Of a stretch of DNA of 64,000 nucleotides, positions 61,792 to 64,000 are shown in pieces. Position 1 is the stretch's first letter. The number at the start of each line of letters is the position of its first letter. This DNA comes from Niveispirillum sp943370215 (lineage in GTDB: Bacteria; Pseudomonadota; Alphaproteobacteria; Azospirillales; Azospirillaceae). The DNA is taken from contig CALRQC020000016.1 of assembly GCA_943370215.1 (NCBI GenBank), positions 1-64,000 on the forward strand, read 5' to 3'. The translations under genes and the position numbers were made by a program. The notes below the pieces were generated by a model that ran no database searches, was not told the DNA's origin, and saw only the letters and a list, made by a program, of their open reading frames with translations.

Positions 61792-61903
61792 TTTGCCCGC
61801 TTTTCTGCCGGGCGGCGTTGCATGTCCGGCGGTTGTTTCAGGCCCGCTGCTGCCTATAATCCGCCGCTTCCAAGACCCGATCGGTGATTAGGGAGCCGGT
61901 ACC

Positions 61904-62422
61904 TTGCCCAGCAACATCTCTTCCACCGATGCCAAGGTGCCTGTCGGCATCATCATGGGCAGCCAGTCTGACTGGGCCACGATGAAACATGCCGCCAATG
62001 TGCTGGCCGATCTTGGTGTGGCGTTTGAGGCGCGCATCGTCTCGGCCCACCGTACCCCGCAGCGGCTTTATGATTATGCCACCAGCGCCAAGGGGCGTGG
62101 GGTGAAGGTGATCATCGCCGGTGCCGGCGGTGCCGCCCATCTGCCGGGCATGGCCGCATCCATGACCACGCTGCCGGTGCTGGGCGTGCCGGTGGAAAGC
62201 CACGCGCTGAAGGGGCAGGACAGCCTGCTGTCCATCGTGCAGATGCCCGGCGGCGTGCCGGTGGGCACGCTGGCCATCGGCAAGGCCGGGGCCATCAATG
62301 CCGGCCTGATGGCAGCATCCATCCTGGCTTTATCCGACCCGGATCTGGATGCACGGCTGACGGCGTGGCGTGCGCGCCAGACCGATAGCGTTGCCGATAT
62401 TCCGGTTGACGATCCTGTTTGA
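61904..62422 (+). CDS. purE: N5-carboxyaminoimidazole ribonucleotide mutase
   Basis: A 172-residue class I PurE that rearranges N5-CAIR to CAIR in purine synthesis. VGIIMGSQSDWATMKHAANVL, RIVSAHRTPQRLYDYA with the catalytic His, and GAGGAAHLPGMAAS cover the active site. The start is TTG (61904) with GGGAG 8 bases upstream. It is followed by purK after 24 bases; together they replace the single-step animal enzyme. Confidence 0.96.
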   Translation: MPSNISSTDAKVPVGIIMGSQSDWATMKHAANVLADLGVAFEARIVSAHRTPQRLYDYATSAKGRGVKVIIAGAGGAAHLPGMAASMTTLPVLGVPVESHALKGQDSLLSIVQMPGGVPVGTLAIGKAGAINAGLMAASILALSDPDLDARLTAWRARQTDSVADIPVDDPV

Positions 62423-62446
62423 TCCCGGTTTCCTGAGGGCCTCCAT

Positions 62447-63514
62447 ATGACGATGATTCCCCCCGGCTCCGTCATCGGTATGCTCGGTGCTGGTCAGTTG
62501 GGCCGCATGACGGCCCTGGCCGCCGCCCGCCTTGGCTATAAGGTGCATGTCTTCGCGCCGGAGGGCATGGACAGTTCCTGCGGTCAGGTGGTGGCCAGCC
62601 ACACCCAGGCTGGCTGGCACGATCGCCGCGCCCTGTCGCGCTTTGCTGATGACGTCGCCGTCGTCACCCTGGAATGGGAGAATGTGCCGACGGAGACGGT
62701 GGAATTCCTCTCCCGCCATGTTGCCGTGCATCCTGGTGCCGCTGTCCTGGCCGTGGCGCAGGAACGGCTGGCGGAAAAGAATTTCGCCAATGGTCTGGGC
62801 CTGGGCACTGCCCCGTTCCGCGCCGTGGACAGTGTCGCCGCCTTGAAACAGGCGGTGGCGGAACTGGGGACGCCCGCCATCCTGAAATCCAACCGCATGG
62901 GCTATGACGGCAAGGGTCAGGTGCGGATTGCCGCCGATACGGATCTGGCGGCCGCCTGGGCCGCGCTGGGAACCGATATGGCGGTGCTGGAAGGTTTCGT
63001 CGATTTCGCCTGCGAGGTCTCCGTCATCGTGGCGCGCGGCCATGATGGGCAGATGGCCGCCTATCCAGTGGTGGAAAACCGGCATAAGGGCGGCATCCTG
63101 GATACCAGCACCGTGCCCGCCAATGTCAGCGATGATGTGGCGGCGGAGGCAACACGGATGGCGCTGGCCCTGACAGAGGCGCTGGGTGTCATCGGCTTGC
63201 TGGCGGTGGAGATGTTTGTCACCCGCGACGGTCGGGTGCTGGTCAATGAAATGGCCCCGCGTCCGCATAATTCCGGTCATTGGACCATCGAGTTTGCCGA
63301 GACCAGCCAGTTTGAACAGCTGGTGCGGGCCGTCTGTGGCCTGCCGCTGGGCTCCACCCGGCTGCGCGCCCCCTGTGTCATGACCAATCTGATCGGCAGC
63401 GATGCCGATAACTGGCCCGCCCTGGTGGCCGAACCGGGGGCGCGGCTGCACCTTTATGGCAAGGGGGAGGCCACGCCCGGCCGCAAAATGGGCCATGTGA
63501 CCCGCCCCGCCTGA
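62447..63514 (+). CDS. purK: N5-carboxyaminoimidazole ribonucleotide synthase
   Basis: A 355-residue ATP-grasp enzyme that makes N5-CAIR from AIR, ATP and bicarbonate, the substrate of PurE. It shows IGMLGAGQLGRMTALAA, TLEWENVPTETVEFL, ILKSNRMGYDGKGQVRI, ACEVSVIVARGHDG and VLVNEMAPRPHNSGHWTI. Length normal. Two terminators in tandem follow the stop. Confidence 0.97.
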   Translation: MTMIPPGSVIGMLGAGQLGRMTALAAARLGYKVHVFAPEGMDSSCGQVVASHTQAGWHDRRALSRFADDVAVVTLEWENVPTETVEFLSRHVAVHPGAAVLAVAQERLAEKNFANGLGLGTAPFRAVDSVAALKQAVAELGTPAILKSNRMGYDGKGQVRIAADTDLAAAWAALGTDMAVLEGFVDFACEVSVIVARGHDGQMAAYPVVENRHKGGILDTSTVPANVSDDVAAEATRMALALTEALGVIGLLAVEMFVTRDGRVLVNEMAPRPHNSGHWTIEFAETSQFEQLVRAVCGLPLGSTRLRAPCVMTNLIGSDADNWPALVAEPGARLHLYGKGEATPGRKMGHVTRPA

Positions 63515-63520
63515 TGCTCC

Positions 63521-63579
63521 ACGGCCCGCCCCTCCCGGCGGGTCGTTTTCTTTTCAGCCTTGTTTTCCAAGGGCTTTTT
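63521..63579 (+). terminator. Tandem terminators after purK
   Basis: First hairpin: arms 63521-63530 and 63537-63546, ten pairs including one G-U, followed by TTTTCTTTT. Second: CCTTG/CAAGG at 63558-63572, followed by GCTTTTT. Both point to the end of the purE-purK transcript. Confidence 0.8.
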
Positions 63580-63735
63580 CCTGAAAGTGCGGCGGGTTGG
63601 CCGGTTTAATGAACGGTGTGCACTGCAACATGAATGAAGCCCCGTCTGTGATGGGGCGCACACATTGTTTCCCGGCAGAAAAATGGCAGCCTTGCTGGAA
63701 ATTTCCGCTGTCATCGCAAGATTCTACAAGTCGTC

Positions 63736-63752
63736 TGACAAATAACTTGTCA
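63736..63752. promoter_or_regulatory. Candidate operator ahead of the efflux adaptor gene
   Basis: TGACAA-N5-TTGTCA is a perfect 17-base inverted repeat 39 bases ahead of the adaptor start. An overlapping longer pair, ACAAGT (63726-63731) and ACTTGT (63745-63750), is centred nearby. RND efflux operons are commonly controlled by TetR-type repressors at such sites; the regulator gene is not visible in the window. Confidence 0.5.
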
Positions 63753-63791
63753 TTCTTCCCCTCAACTTCGGAAAAGCCAGGGGATTGATCC

Positions 63792-64000
63792 ATGCGCAGG
63801 GGCAAGCTGCTTGCCGTGGCTATGGGCGTGGCGGGCGTATTGGCGCTGGCCGGCTGTGGAAAGAATGAGACGGGGCAGGGCGCGGCGCCCGCCGCCCCGC
63901 AGGTGGTGGTCAGCCAGCCGCTGCAAAAGAACATCCACGAATGGGATGAATATACCGGCCGCTTCACTGCCGTTGAGGGGGTGGAGATCCGGGCGCGGGT
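63792..64000 (+). CDS. RND efflux periplasmic adaptor subunit, N-terminal part (cut by window edge)
   Basis: The first 69 residues are visible. A lipoprotein signal peptide ends in lipobox LALAGC (Cys about residue 22). A short linker and VVVSQPLQKNIHEWDEYTGRFTAVEGVEIRAR follow. EWDEYTGRF.AVE.VEIR is typical of the MexE/OqxA/AcrA-like membrane-fusion family. AGGGG precedes the ATG. The matching inner-membrane pump and outer-membrane channel would be expected beyond the right edge. Confidence 0.88.
   Translation, partial: MRRGKLLAVAMGVAGVLALAGCGKNETGQGAAPAAPQVVVSQPLQKNIHEWDEYTGRFTAVEGVEIRAR

Noticed and set aside
63515..63735. 6S RNA gene near purE/purK
   Set aside because: Two terminators and the promoter region for the efflux gene fill most of the space, and I could not fold a convincing 6S-like long hairpin with a central bubble.

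Overview
This window is a GC-rich bacterial chromosome segment made almost entirely of vertically inherited housekeeping genes. Three things point to an alphaproteobacterium, most likely Rhodospirillales (an Azospirillum/Niveispirillum-like organism). The order mraZ-rsmH-ftsL-ftsI-murE-murF-mraY-murD-ftsW-murG-murC-murB-ddl-ftsQ-ftsA-ftsZ-lpxC-bamD-recN is alphaproteobacterial. The SOS box in front of lexA is of the GTTC-N7-GTTC type. The block trpG-trpD-trpC-moaC-moeA-lexA is also typical. The family-level placement is inference; no rRNA or other marker gene is present.

Region by region. 1-9.3 kb: small metabolic and stress genes on both strands, including an FAD oxidase fragment, a cysteine hydrolase, tsaC/Sua5, a CPA2 antiporter, VOC, an orphan ParA, a histidine-kinase-like protein that lacks its phospho-acceptor histidine, two peroxiredoxins, a DinB-fold protein, YqgE and a Pal-like lipoprotein. 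9.3-15.7 kb: a giant AsmA/YhdP-like envelope protein, divergent from glnE. 15.7-21.1 kb (minus): a lone AAA ATPase, recN, bamD, a periplasmic solute-binding protein and lpxC. 21.4-40.7 kb (minus): the complete dcw division and cell-wall cluster, with many 1-4 base stop/start overlaps, a coupled 65-codon small gene between murG and murC, and a four-repeat MraZ-type operator ahead of mraZ. 41.4-42.6 kb: RNase P RNA (rnpB) and an AmpD-type amidase. 42.7-48.1 kb: VOC, an EamA exporter, an AT-rich patch with a possible AidA/PixA-like gene, guaB, a TrmH-type methyltransferase and two small genes. 48.3-53.3 kb (minus): rpmH-rnpA-yidD-yidC-engB and a divergent polysaccharide deacetylase. 53.4-59.7 kb: trpG-trpD-trpC-moaC, an AT-rich insertion, moeA and SOS-controlled lexA. 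59.8-64 kb: a small lipoprotein and secreted protein pair, acylphosphatase, GNAT, DUF465, purE-purK and the start of an RND efflux adaptor.

How the genes work together. The dcw genes make lipid II (murE, murF, mraY, murD, murG, murC, murB, ddl) and use it at the septum (ftsI, ftsW, ftsL, ftsQ, ftsA, ftsZ). lpxC and bamD supply the outer membrane. rpmH/rnpA/yidD/yidC/engB link RNase P, ribosome assembly and membrane insertion, and the RNase P RNA lies about 10 kb away. purE/purK and guaB serve purine synthesis. trpG/D/C serve tryptophan and moaC/moeA serve molybdenum cofactor.

I found no tRNA or rRNA gene, CRISPR array, prophage or intact insertion sequence. The non-core signals are two AT-rich patches (about 44.26-44.96 kb and 56.43-57.57 kb), a few long inverted repeats, the lone AAA ATPase and the His-less kinase. 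I see no convincing new multi-gene system; the best leads are in the findings.
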